Below, piece after piece: positions 14,905-21,607 of a stretch of DNA of 21,607 nt; within the stretch, counting starts at the first letter, position 1, and each line of letters begins with the position of its first letter. Origin of the DNA: JAWABC01 sp043810595 (GTDB lineage: Archaea > Nanobdellota > Nanobdellia > SCGC-AAA011-G17 > VGLX01); NCBI GenBank assembly GCA_043810595.1, contig JBDRNX010000003.1:1-21607 (forward strand), read 5' to 3'. The notes below the pieces were generated by a model. That model was given only the letters and a program-made list of their open reading frames with translations, was not told the DNA's origin and searched no databases. The position numbers and the translations under genes were made by a program.

Positions 14905-15897
14905 TTATGTTTTAGAATTATTTTTATTGTAATTACCCATAACCTTAAAGATCTCTTCCCTTGTAGTTGTTGCGGAACCGGACTTACCGACAACTATGCC
15001 CGCAGCATAATTGGCAATCTTAGCGGCCTCTTCGTAAGAAGCGCCGGCAGCAAGACCGAGAGCAAAAGCAGCAACAACAGTATCACCAGCACCCGTAACG
15101 TCGTAAACCTCCTTAGTAACAGCCTCAAAATCCTCACACAAAAACGTTCCAGAGCCCTGCCTTGTGAACAAGGACATACCATGCTCACCCTTAGTCAGCA
15201 AAACATTACAGCTGATATCCTTCATCAACTTCCTACCAAGCTGCCTGTAATCATCAAACTTACCCACCATAGCCTGGGCCTCAGAAAGGTTAGGCGTGAT
15301 GAAATCACAACCCTTGTAAAAAGACTTGTGATCAGGCCTCGGATCTATAATGAGATGCTTGTTAGCAGAATGAACCAAAGGGATTAAGTAAGACATCAAA
15401 TCCTTAGTTACCGCACCCTTAGCATAGTCAGAAACAACCACAACATCACAATCCTTAACAGTATTATCGATAGCCTTAGCAACCTGCTCTTCCAAGTTCT
15501 TGCTTATGTAATCGTCCTGCTCGTAATCTATCCTCACGACCTGCTGCTTATGAGCAATGATGCGATCTTTGCGAGTTGTCCTACGAAGAGAAGACTCAAC
15601 TAACCCTTTAAGGTTGACACCTCTCTTATCAAGAACCTCTTTAATAGCCCGACCGTTGTAATCCTTACCTATAACACCGATCAAATAAGCCTCACCACCA
15701 AGACTCCTGATATTAGCAACAGTGTTAGCAGCACCTCCAGGCGTATAAAAAACCTTCCTGACCTTAACTACAGGAACAGGAGCTTCGGGAGAAATCCTTG
15801 AGGCATCACCTATTATGTAACGGTCAAGCATTATATCACCTATTACAGCCACCTTCCTTTTTTCAAACTTGCTCAAAGTGTCGACCAATTTAGACAT
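14905..15897 (-). CDS. rfaE1: PfkB-family sugar kinase, RfaE domain I (heptose-7-phosphate kinase)-like
   Basis: A 330-aa ribokinase-fold kinase with the hallmarks of the HldE/RfaE kinase domain: GDIMLDRYIIGDASRISPEA near the N-terminus, the TPGGAANTVANI motif (about 53-64), and the ATP/anion-hole motif DVTGAGD with catalytic Asp near 272. In bacteria this domain phosphorylates D-glycero-D-manno-heptose 7-phosphate at C1 on the way to ADP-heptose. Only domain I is present; no nucleotidyltransferase domain is fused. The ATG at 15897 is preferred over an in-frame TTG at 15915 because a TATA box at 15923-15935 would leave almost no leader for the latter. A GT9 heptosyltransferase-like gene two genes upstream supports a heptose role; a different sugar is possible. 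Confidence 0.85.
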   Translation of the reverse strand: MSKLVDTLSKFEKRKVAVIGDIMLDRYIIGDASRISPEAPVPVVKVRKVFYTPGGAANTVANIRSLGGEAYLIGVIGKDYNGRAIKEVLDKRGVNLKGLVESSLRRTTRKDRIIAHKQQVVRIDYEQDDYISKNLEEQVAKAIDNTVKDCDVVVVSDYAKGAVTKDLMSYLIPLVHSANKHLIIDPRPDHKSFYKGCDFITPNLSEAQAMVGKFDDYRQLGRKLMKDISCNVLLTKGEHGMSLFTRQGSGTFLCEDFEAVTKEVYDVTGAGDTVVAAFALGLAAGASYEEAAKIANYAAGIVVGKSGSATTTREEIFKVMGNYNKNNSKT

Positions 15898-15922
15898 AAC
15901 AAATCCAAAAAACAAGGAAGGG

Positions 15923-15935
15923 GTTTAAATAAATT
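15923..15935 (-). promoter_or_regulatory. TATA box of the kinase gene
   Basis: AATTTATTTAAAC on the minus strand, 26-38 bases before the ATG at 15897, sits in the short gap after the upstream GT2 gene. Spacing supports the ATG rather than the TTG at 15915 as the start. Confidence 0.55.
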
Positions 15936-15952
15936 ATTGTTGTGCAAAAATA

Positions 15953-16861
15953 CTAATGGTCTAAAGGTCTCGTAGACTGAACACGCTTCCACTTGTCCCC
16001 GTAATGCTGATCCAAAACCCTCGTATCATAAGTATACCTGGACCAAACATACAGCCTAGCGGGAAACAAAAAAACAGTCCAGAAAAACTCCCTAAAAGTT
16101 TTGGGGTACAAAAAAGCCCACCTCAAACCCCTAACAGCCTCGTTAGAAAAAGACTTAACACGCAACTCCTTCTCGTGAACCATGTACTTATCAAGCATCT
16201 CATGAGCCTTACTGCTCCTAACCTTCTGATTCACCCAATCCTTAAGGTTTTTTGGGTAAGTAACGTAGGCAAGAGCCTTCTCAGCATAAGCAATCTTATA
16301 ACCCTTCTTCAAAAACATGTAGGGAATTATAGCGTCCTCGCCAACATCTGTGGGCATGTCACCTATAACGCGGTTGCGCATAGCAAACAAATAACCAGAG
16401 CATTCAAGGAATTGACCTTTCCTGTAACGCTCAGAACGAATCCTGTGGGCACCAGCATCTGTCAGAAGGTGAGACCAATAACCCACCATGTTCGTTTTAG
16501 GATTAAGAGAAACGGGCCTGCCAGAAACACAACCAACTCTTGAATCTTTAAACTTATCATAAAGCTCCCTGACAGAATTAGGACCAACAAAAATATCACC
16601 GTCGGTAAAAATCAGGATGTCACCCTTAGCCTTCTTCGCAAGTATATTCATCATCACGTTCTTACCCCACTCACGCGGCTGATCCAAGAAATGAATATTC
16701 TTATACTTCTTCTTGTAATCCATCACAACCTGCTTGGTTTCCTCATCGGGACAGGTAACCCAAATCTCAAACTTATCTGGCATGTCCTGCGCTAGAAAAC
16801 GCCTTATGCATTTGTGGGTAGCTTTAGGCTCTTCCCAAGCCGTGATTATTATAGATATCAT
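15953..16861 (-). CDS. GT2 family glycosyltransferase
   Basis: A 302-aa inverting GT-A glycosyltransferase. It begins with SIIITAWEEP, has the metal-binding FTDGD (D87, D89), a GED acidic motif in DVGEDAIIPY and a QKVRSSKAHE segment that corresponds to the QxxRW-like region of GT2 enzymes. A hydrophobic stretch near residues 245-270 may anchor it to the membrane. It probably adds a sugar to the lipid-linked glycan on the cytosolic side. A TATA box at 16885-16894 lies between it and the upstream GT9 gene. The donor and acceptor are not predictable. Confidence 0.83.
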   Translation of the reverse strand: MISIIITAWEEPKATHKCIRRFLAQDMPDKFEIWVTCPDEETKQVVMDYKKKYKNIHFLDQPREWGKNVMMNILAKKAKGDILIFTDGDIFVGPNSVRELYDKFKDSRVGCVSGRPVSLNPKTNMVGYWSHLLTDAGAHRIRSERYRKGQFLECSGYLFAMRNRVIGDMPTDVGEDAIIPYMFLKKGYKIAYAEKALAYVTYPKNLKDWVNQKVRSSKAHEMLDKYMVHEKELRVKSFSNEAVRGLRWAFLYPKTFREFFWTVFLFPARLYVWSRYTYDTRVLDQHYGDKWKRVQSTRPLDH

Positions 16862-16884
16862 TTTTTCAAAGCTTAACGAAGCAC

Positions 16885-16894
16885 ATATATAAAT
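16885..16894 (-). promoter_or_regulatory. TATA box of the GT2 gene
   Basis: ATTTATATAT on the minus strand lies 24-33 bases before the ATG at 16861, immediately behind the stop codon of the GT9 gene. Confidence 0.6.
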
Positions 16895-16895
16895 C

Positions 16896-18014
16896 TTACT
16901 TATTAATCAAAGAAAGAATGGAATCAAAAACATCCTCAGGGGTGATTGTTTCCATACAAGTAGGACTCCTATCGCAAGGAAACTGATCGTAACAGTTCAA
17001 ACAATCAACCTTACCAACCAACTTAACACCCTGCCCATAGAAGTTGATTTCCTGAGCAGGCGTAGGACCGAAAAGAGCAACAACAGGCCGCTTCAAAGCA
17101 ATAGCCAAATGCATACCTGCCGTGTCGCCAGTAACGACGACATCACAAATATTAATCAGGGAAGCAAACTGAGCCACACTTGTAGAACCGGTCGTGTCAA
17201 TAACGTTAGACCTGCCAGAATGGATAGCCTTATTAAACTCGATCTCGGAATGGCTGCCAAACAACAAGATCTTAGAATCGATCTCCTTACTCAACATGTC
17301 GATAAGCCTCTGATAATTCTCCAAGGTCCACATCTTATGGGGGTAAACAGGACCGCAACCCGTGTTCAAGCCAATAATAACTTCTGAAGGCTTTATCGAA
17401 TGGTTTTCTAAAAACTTAGAAGCATACTCACAGCTCTCCTCGGGTAGATTGATAACATACTCTTCACCTTCATACTTCAAGCCAGCTATATCAAAAATCA
17501 TCTCCTGATAATTTTTCTCGTTAGTAGTTTTCTTACCCCAGTTATCCAAGCATATGCTGTAATGATATTCAGTTTCCTTGTTCAAGGGAAATACAAACCC
17601 GTGCTCGTCAAGACCATATCCGCGTTTCTCCTTGGCGTCAATTTGCATAGCTAGAGCAGCCATATGAGAAGCCTTATCGAGATTTATCAGCATATCAAAC
17701 TTCTGGGCATTCAAAGCAATAACAGAACTGTTAGTGTACTTCATCAAGCGATCTATGTGGGGGTTATTTTTCAAAAGATCATAAGATTCCTCACCAACAA
17801 GCCAGGTAATGAAACTTTGAGGGTATTTCCTCTTCAAACCAACAACCAAGGGCGTCGCCCTTATAACGTCGCCGATAGCATCAAGCTTCAATATCAAAAT
17901 TTTTTCTTTTATAGGTGAATTATAAGAACATTCTTCACAGTCATGAGAACGGTCGAGCCAGTAATACTTACATGGCCGATCTCCTTTAAAGTACCTACAC
18001 ACCTCAGTTGGCAT
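16896..18014 (-). CDS. GT9 glycosyltransferase (ADP-heptose:LPS heptosyltransferase-like)
   Basis: A 372-aa GT-B protein of family GT9. It has the N-terminal nucleotide/acceptor motif ILKLDAIGDVIRATPL (about 41-56), a GCGPVYPHKMWTLENY segment in the second half and the donor-binding GDTAGMHLAIALKRPVVALF. Before the domain there is a 35-residue extension with C6, C15, C26 and C29 (GDRPCKYYW, DCEEC), and near the C-terminus a second set, C338, C341, C347 and C353; these could together form a metal site. Similar Cys-rich GT9 proteins occur in bacteria. Together with the RfaE1-like kinase this suggests a heptose in the glycan, though GT9 also includes other sugar transferases. A TATA box lies 31-41 bases upstream. 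Confidence 0.87.
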   Translation of the reverse strand: MPTEVCRYFKGDRPCKYYWLDRSHDCEECSYNSPIKEKILILKLDAIGDVIRATPLVVGLKRKYPQSFITWLVGEESYDLLKNNPHIDRLMKYTNSSVIALNAQKFDMLINLDKASHMAALAMQIDAKEKRGYGLDEHGFVFPLNKETEYHYSICLDNWGKKTTNEKNYQEMIFDIAGLKYEGEEYVINLPEESCEYASKFLENHSIKPSEVIIGLNTGCGPVYPHKMWTLENYQRLIDMLSKEIDSKILLFGSHSEIEFNKAIHSGRSNVIDTTGSTSVAQFASLINICDVVVTGDTAGMHLAIALKRPVVALFGPTPAQEINFYGQGVKLVGKVDCLNCYDQFPCDRSPTCMETITPEDVFDSILSLINK

Positions 18015-18044
18015 AATACCACGAGTTCAGAATTAACTAAGAAG

Positions 18045-18055
18045 TTTATATAAAT
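18045..18055 (-). promoter_or_regulatory. TATA box of the GT9 gene
   Basis: ATTTATATAAA on the minus strand, 31-41 bases before the ATG at 18014. It lies in the 101-base divergent region shared with the PP-loop gene; the same box could also be read on the plus strand, but that would be too far from the ATG at 18116. Confidence 0.55.
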
Positions 18056-18090
18056 ATTTCGTTTAAACAAAACTTTTTTAAGTGATGAAT

Positions 18091-18100
18091 GATATAAAAT
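18091..18100 (+). promoter_or_regulatory. TATA box of the PP-loop gene
   Basis: GATATAAAAT begins 25 bases before the ATG at 18116, so the transcript would be leaderless or nearly so. No ribosome binding site is seen, in agreement. Confidence 0.55.
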
Positions 18101-18115
18101 AAGCATAAATTAAAA

Positions 18116-19444
18116 ATGAAGATAGGAGCAAAAGAAACAAAAAGAGGTATAGAAATAGTAATGGGGGGTAAGGTATCTAACATTTTTTATCCTGAGCCTA
18201 TATGGAACAAATTCCCAAAAAACCTCAAGGAGGTTCTGATAGACAATCTTGCATATTCCAAAACGATGGTGACAGCTATAGTCGACGGAATAAACAAGGT
18301 GGAGTATGAAACATCAACCCCTCTGCTGAAAAGCTTCTTCGACGCATGCTGCGTAAAAGACATACCGAGAATGCCATTAGACAAAAACAACGGGCTGAAA
18401 ACACAGGAAGTAATCAAAAAATTCATAAATTCGGAATACAAATTCCTGAAAAACGAGATAAACTACCCATATTACGACGCGGAAGCAAGAGACGGGGCAA
18501 TACTGGCATTATCATTCGGAAAAGACAGCCTGCTCAGCTACGCACTCCTGGAAGAAGCAGGCATACAAGAACAACCAGTCTACATCAAGGACATGTTCGA
18601 CTACGAAGCTGTGATAAAAGACAAGCTCGTAAACAAATTCGAGAAAGAATTCAAAAAGAAAATAGAAGTAGTACAAGACGACACCGACAAATTATTCGTA
18701 GAAAAACACGACCAATTCAATCCTTTACTTACCAACGCAATAAACAGCTATACCCTCATATTATTACCATTTTCCTACTACAACAACTACAGGTACCTCG
18801 TATTCGGCAACGAACGCAACCTAAGCTATCCCTTCACAAACTCCGACGGGTTCAACGGCTATGCCTCATACGATCAGACAAACGAATGGGTAAACCAACA
18901 GACTGCTTTCATGAGCATACTAACGTCAAACAAAGTCAAGGTATTCAGCCCAATCGAACCAATACACAACCTTGCAACCATGAAAATACTTAATTCGAGG
19001 TACCCACAGTATGCAAAATACCAGATAACATGCCCCTTAGAGGATAGCAAAGAGGGTGAACTGTGGTGCGGCAACTGCTCTGAATGCGCAAAGATATACA
19101 CAATATTAAAGGCGCTGAACATAAATGTTAAAGAGAGGGGATTCAAAAATGACCTCCTATCAAAAAATTACAGGGGGTATTTCACGCTTTTCGACGGAGA
19201 AAATGTCCTCGCATACGACAAGCCGAAAGACTCGAGAGATGAACAACTGTTGATATTCTACCTAGCGTACAAGAACAAAGCCAAAGGAGAGCTAATGGAA
19301 GAATTCAAGAAGAAATTCCTGGAAGAGGCAAAACAGAGGGAAGACGAACTGCACAGGAAATACCTATCGGTGAGCGATTCAGAAACTATGCCACAAGAAG
19401 TAAAGAGAAGGGTAATACCGATACTAAGGGAAGAACTGAGTTAA
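18116..19444 (+). CDS. PP-loop ATP pyrophosphatase superfamily protein (QueC/MurL-like region), function unknown
   Basis: A 442-aa soluble protein. A PP-loop-like nucleotide motif LALSFGKDSLL (130-140, SFGKDS in place of SGGxDS) follows a roughly 125-residue N-terminal region, and a late Cys cluster C306, C318, C321, C324 (WCGNCSEC) resembles the zinc site at the end of QueC-type N-type ATP pyrophosphatases. Such enzymes adenylate a carboxylate or similar group and then amidate, thiolate or epimerise it. The SFGKDS form recalls MurL-type glutamate epimerases, but this comparison is from memory and unverified. The C-terminal 60 residues are charged and probably helical. It is a single-gene unit facing the SpeD-like gene with no base between their stop codons. 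Substrate unknown. Confidence 0.72.
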   Translation: MKIGAKETKRGIEIVMGGKVSNIFYPEPIWNKFPKNLKEVLIDNLAYSKTMVTAIVDGINKVEYETSTPLLKSFFDACCVKDIPRMPLDKNNGLKTQEVIKKFINSEYKFLKNEINYPYYDAEARDGAILALSFGKDSLLSYALLEEAGIQEQPVYIKDMFDYEAVIKDKLVNKFEKEFKKKIEVVQDDTDKLFVEKHDQFNPLLTNAINSYTLILLPFSYYNNYRYLVFGNERNLSYPFTNSDGFNGYASYDQTNEWVNQQTAFMSILTSNKVKVFSPIEPIHNLATMKILNSRYPQYAKYQITCPLEDSKEGELWCGNCSECAKIYTILKALNINVKERGFKNDLLSKNYRGYFTLFDGENVLAYDKPKDSRDEQLLIFYLAYKNKAKGELMEEFKKKFLEEAKQREDELHRKYLSVSDSETMPQEVKRRVIPILREELS

Positions 19445-19834
19445 TTATTTTCTTATAACTTTGTGGAATACAACATCTTTAGCTTCAAAAAATTCCTTAG
19501 CAAATTCAGAAACAGCATCGGGATCAAATAACTTGCAACTAAAAACATCCAGATAAACATTGTTGGTCTTATTAGCAAAATGAGCTGAAATAAGAGAAGA
19601 ATCAATCAGTTGCACCATAGAGAAACCAGCAACCTCCTCGTTAGAACCGAAATCAACAACGGTACAGGGACCATAACGATTCATATTAATCCTATCACAC
19701 AACTCTATAACAAAAGCTTCGATCTTCTTAGCATCCCTGATAGTCTCAGGATTACATTGATGTAAATCGTAAGATGCTAAAAGACCCCATCCACCCTCTT
19801 TTTTAAATTCTTCTTTTAATTTTTCGAAATTCAT
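19445..19834 (-). CDS. speD: SpeD-like S-adenosylmethionine decarboxylase-family proenzyme
   Basis: A 129-aa protein aligning with the small prokaryotic AdoMet decarboxylase. The SLISAH segment gives the candidate self-cleavage/pyruvoyl Ser (S80) and the conserved His five residues later (H85); FSC supplies the Cys (C100) fifteen residues after that. These spacings equal Ser63-His68-Cys83 of the Thermotoga enzyme. The usual HTWPE stretch is HFANK here, so substrate binding may differ; some SpeD homologues have become arginine or ornithine decarboxylases. If AdoMet is the substrate, the product feeds spermidine or aminopropyl polyamine synthesis. An 11-bp inverted repeat covers the promoter. 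It stops exactly where the convergent PP-loop gene stops. Confidence 0.8.
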   Translation of the reverse strand: MNFEKLKEEFKKEGGWGLLASYDLHQCNPETIRDAKKIEAFVIELCDRINMNRYGPCTVVDFGSNEEVAGFSMVQLIDSSLISAHFANKTNNVYLDVFSCKLFDPDAVSEFAKEFFEAKDVVFHKVIRK

Positions 19835-19841
19835 TTGTTCA

Positions 19842-19877
19842 ATTTTGCGTAATTATTATGTAATTGTTACGCAAAAT
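19842..19877. promoter_or_regulatory. 11-bp inverted repeat (operator candidate) before speD
   Basis: The perfect arms ATTTTGCGTAA (19842-19852) and TTACGCAAAAT (19867-19877) are separated by 14 bases. They lie between the TATA box and the speD ATG at 19834, across the predicted transcription start. The centre-to-centre distance of 25 bases is compatible with two half-sites for a dimeric regulator that blocks initiation. A hairpin in RNA is less likely because the upstream arm would precede the transcription start. Confidence 0.6.
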
Positions 19878-19878
19878 G

Positions 19879-19890
19879 TATTTATAAATA
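19879..19890 (-). promoter_or_regulatory. TATA box of speD
   Basis: TATTTATAAATA, itself almost palindromic, lies just upstream of the inverted repeat on the minus strand. It predicts a start near 19858 and a leader of about 20 bases. Confidence 0.55.
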
Positions 19891-19899
19891 TTTTGTTTT

Positions 19900-19977
19900 T
19901 CAAAAAAACAGAAAAATTTATTAAAATTTCCCGTCGACAAATTACAAAAAACAATTGTAAGAAATAAAAGAAAAATA
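19900..19977 (-). terminator. Poly-T termination region behind the GT4 gene
   Basis: Right after the GT4 stop codon (19978-19980) the minus strand has several T-runs (ATTTTTC, TTGTTTTTTG, TCTGTTTTTTTG) without coding potential. Oligo-T tracts act as archaeal terminators. Together with the speD promoter this accounts for the largest gap in the window (143 bases). Confidence 0.45.
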
Positions 19978-21120
19978 TTATTTTTTCAAAACTTCCTGAT
20001 AAACTGACATGTATCTCTTAGCAATCAAATCCCAATTGTACTGTTTGCTGCGTTCCTTGTTGTTCTTACTTATCCTTTCAGAGAGCTTCTTATCATCCAA
20101 AACTTGGAGTATTCTCTTCTTTAAGTTCTCCAAATCGCCGTAATTGACGAGAAAACCGTTATCAGGCTCCTTCATCTCATAAGGAACGCCGTTGACGGGA
20201 GAGGCAACTATCGGCGTACCAGAAGCCATGGCCTCAAACAAAGTTAACGGAAGACCTTCCCTGTACGACGGCAAGACATAAACATCAGCAGCCTGGTACA
20301 TCTCAGCAACCTTCTTCCTGTCCCTGATAGGCTCGTGCAAAATCAAATGAGGCTCACCCTTGATTATTTCCTCGACGGTGGATTGCATACCCTCATCAGG
20401 ACCTATCCACATAAACCAAACATCATCACGCCCCTTAACAACGTCCTTGGCGACGATAGCAAGCTTATCAACACCCTTAGTGACGTTCAAACGACCGAAA
20501 AACAAAACCAACTTACCCTTAATGCCATGCTCTTTCTTGAAGTTGTTCAGCTTAACCCTCTCGAACATAACATCAGCCATGCCGTTCGGAATCACCATCA
20601 CCTTATCCTCGGAAGCCCACCTCTTGATGAAGCTAAGCTCCCAAGGCGTTATGGCTATGATCTTATCTGTACGCTTGAAAGCACCCTTGTTAAAAAAATT
20701 GTAAGAAAAGAACAAAGCTATGCGAGCAGGCAGAGGCCTGAAAGCATCAGTCCAAGGGCAATGAGTGGTATGAACGTGAGGAATCTTATTTCTCCTCGAC
20801 AATAGGCCCGAGATGTAGACGTAGAGATGACCTGCCACATGACTGTGGATTATGTCAAACTTGTTTTTGGGTAACTTCCAAAGGAGAGAAGGCCATATGT
20901 AAGTAAAGCGGGAAAGCCTGAACCAGTAAGGAAGATAATGAACTTTAACGCCGTTGATGTTCGTATCCCTAACCTTTATCCTCTTCTCTTTATCAGAATC
21001 AGAACAGAAAACGTGAACCTCGTGGCCGTCCTTCACCTGACGCTCAGCAAGCTCCCTCACTACCTGCTTCACGCCGCAGATAGCCGGCTCATAAAACATG
21101 GTGACGTGGGCGATTCTCAT
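19978..21120 (-). CDS. GT4 family glycosyltransferase
   Basis: A 380-aa GT-B retaining glycosyltransferase. The N-terminal acceptor domain starts MRIAHVTMFYEPAICGVKQVV, close to the PxxGGxxxxV loop of GT4 enzymes, and includes HSHVAGHL and HVHTTHCPW. The C-terminal donor domain contains LVLFFGRLNVTKGVD (about 204-218) and the E-x7-E motif EGLPLTLFE (E288, E296) followed by AMASGTPIVAS. It likely adds a sugar to the lipid-linked glycan in the cytosol. An AT-rich TATA-like element (21144-21156) is 24-36 bases before the ATG. Donor and acceptor are unknown. Confidence 0.9.
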   Translation of the reverse strand: MRIAHVTMFYEPAICGVKQVVRELAERQVKDGHEVHVFCSDSDKEKRIKVRDTNINGVKVHYLPYWFRLSRFTYIWPSLLWKLPKNKFDIIHSHVAGHLYVYISGLLSRRNKIPHVHTTHCPWTDAFRPLPARIALFFSYNFFNKGAFKRTDKIIAITPWELSFIKRWASEDKVMVIPNGMADVMFERVKLNNFKKEHGIKGKLVLFFGRLNVTKGVDKLAIVAKDVVKGRDDVWFMWIGPDEGMQSTVEEIIKGEPHLILHEPIRDRKKVAEMYQAADVYVLPSYREGLPLTLFEAMASGTPIVASPVNGVPYEMKEPDNGFLVNYGDLENLKKRILQVLDDKKLSERISKNNKERSKQYNWDLIAKRYMSVYQEVLKK

Positions 21121-21143
21121 GATGCTAAAACAGATACGGGCAG

Positions 21144-21156
21144 TTTAAATATTTTA
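21144..21156 (-). promoter_or_regulatory. TATA-like element of the GT4 gene
   Basis: TAAAATATTTAAA on the minus strand is 24-36 bases before the ATG at 21120, in the 43-base gap behind the small unknown gene. Confidence 0.5.
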
Positions 21157-21163
21157 TCAAAAA

Positions 21164-21475
21164 TCAACAATATATACGCAAACCATCATTCACATGACCT
21201 ATCGCGACCATGTACTTCACGAAAAAGGGGTAGACCTCTTTTAACTTCTGAAGGTCATATTCCAAACAAATTCCAGTGTCAAAACCTCCAATGCTATAGG
21301 GGGGAATCTTTGATTTGAACTCATAAATTATATCATCCAAACCCCTATTGTCAGAGAAAAAGACTTTACACATCTGAGTATTTTTCAGCAAAGAATAGTC
21401 TTTACGAGGGGCAAAGGTAAATCTTACCTTGTCTTCGTTTATGCGTTCTAAAACAACACAGTACTTATAATCCAT
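21164..21475 (-). CDS. Hypothetical protein, 103 aa
   Basis: I do not recognise this protein. From the ATG at 21475 it is a small soluble protein that begins MDYKYCVVLERINEDKVRFT, a likely beta-rich start, followed by a FAPRKDYSLLKN segment and a C-terminal region rich in aromatic residues. It has no membrane segment or signal peptide. The ATG at 21475 is chosen because AAGGCGG lies five bases before it and a TATA-like AACTTTATTAATC (about 21502-21514) lies further upstream; the in-frame TTG at 21526 would place coding sequence over that promoter. It stands among glycosyltransferases, but nothing ties it to them. Confidence 0.6.
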   Translation of the reverse strand: MDYKYCVVLERINEDKVRFTFAPRKDYSLLKNTQMCKVFFSDNRGLDDIIYEFKSKIPPYSIGGFDTGICLEYDLQKLKEVYPFFVKYMVAIGHVNDGLRIYC

Positions 21476-21529
21476 GTTAGCCGCCTTGACTAAAAGAAAG
21501 TGATTAATAAAGTTTATGGTTCCCAAAAT

Positions 21530-21607
21530 TCAAACCCTGTACCTGACACGGTCATACCAAACCTTGAAAGAAGTTGGTGTCGACCTGTATAAAGGCTTAG
21601 CCACATT
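21530..21607 (-). CDS. C-terminal end of a truncated CDS at the window edge
   Basis: From the right edge the minus strand has an open frame of 25 codons ending in TGA at 21530-21532. It ends FKVWYDRVRYRV, a charged/aromatic tail, and the gap to the start of the next gene (about 54 bases) contains that gene's TATA-like element. It looks like the end of a real gene, but it is too short to assign. Confidence 0.5.
   Translation of the reverse strand, partial: NVAKPLYRSTPTSFKVWYDRVRYRV

Noticed and set aside
1..21607. CRISPR arrays, tRNA/rRNA genes, insertion sequences
   Set aside because: No regularly spaced repeats, no tRNA cloverleaf arms and no transposase-like protein were found in reading the window.

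Overview
The window looks archaeal. It carries an STT3/AglB-type oligosaccharyltransferase with the WWDYG motif, a eukaryote/archaea-type GlcNAc-1-phosphate transferase and a DPM1-like dolichyl-phosphate sugar synthase. TATA boxes (such as AATATATAAA or TTTATAAA) sit 20-35 bases before most gene starts, often with almost no leader. The gene style (compact, small intergenic gaps) suggests a DPANN-like or other uncultivated archaeon, but that placement is inference. No rRNA, tRNA, CRISPR array or transposon was seen.

Layout. (1) 55-6433, plus strand: a five-gene run aglB, aglH-like, flippase, GT2, polysaccharide deacetylase. (2) 6403-10266, minus strand: a 3-dehydrase of the ColD/RfbH type, then gmd (GDP-mannose 4,6-dehydratase), then a GT-C membrane glycosyltransferase. 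(3) 10363-11085, plus: polyprenyl-phosphate mannose synthase. (4) 11080-18014, minus: GT9 heptosyltransferase-like, GT2, RfaE1-like sugar kinase, then a coupled operon GT-C / radical SAM-B12-type / methyltransferase. (5) 18116-19444, plus: a PP-loop ATPase with a Cys cluster. (6) 19445-21607, minus: a SpeD-like decarboxylase with an 11-bp inverted repeat over its promoter, a GT4 glycosyltransferase, a 103-aa unknown, and the tail of a further gene. No gap without a gene exceeds about 145 bases.

Together the genes describe surface-glycan assembly and protein N-glycosylation: lipid-carrier initiation (AglH), cytosolic chain extension (GT2, GT4, GT9), nucleotide-sugar supply (Gmd plus 3-dehydrase for a GDP-3,6-dideoxyhexose; RfaE1 kinase for a heptose), polyprenyl-phosphate sugar donors (DPM1/ALG5-like) for GT-C enzymes outside the membrane, flipping, and transfer to protein by AglB.

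The most striking observation is in gmd. Its ATG start at 9030 has a good ribosome binding site and encodes the canonical N-terminus, but the reading frame is broken inside the NADP-binding glycine loop by exactly 16 extra bases (8978-8993). Removing them restores an uninterrupted 351-aa enzyme. The interruption and its flanks can fold into a bulge-helix-bulge-like hairpin, and cutting after the second base of each three-base bulge would remove precisely those 16 bases. A protein-coding archaeal micro-intron is therefore a real possibility; a genuine frameshift mutation or an assembly error are the competing explanations.
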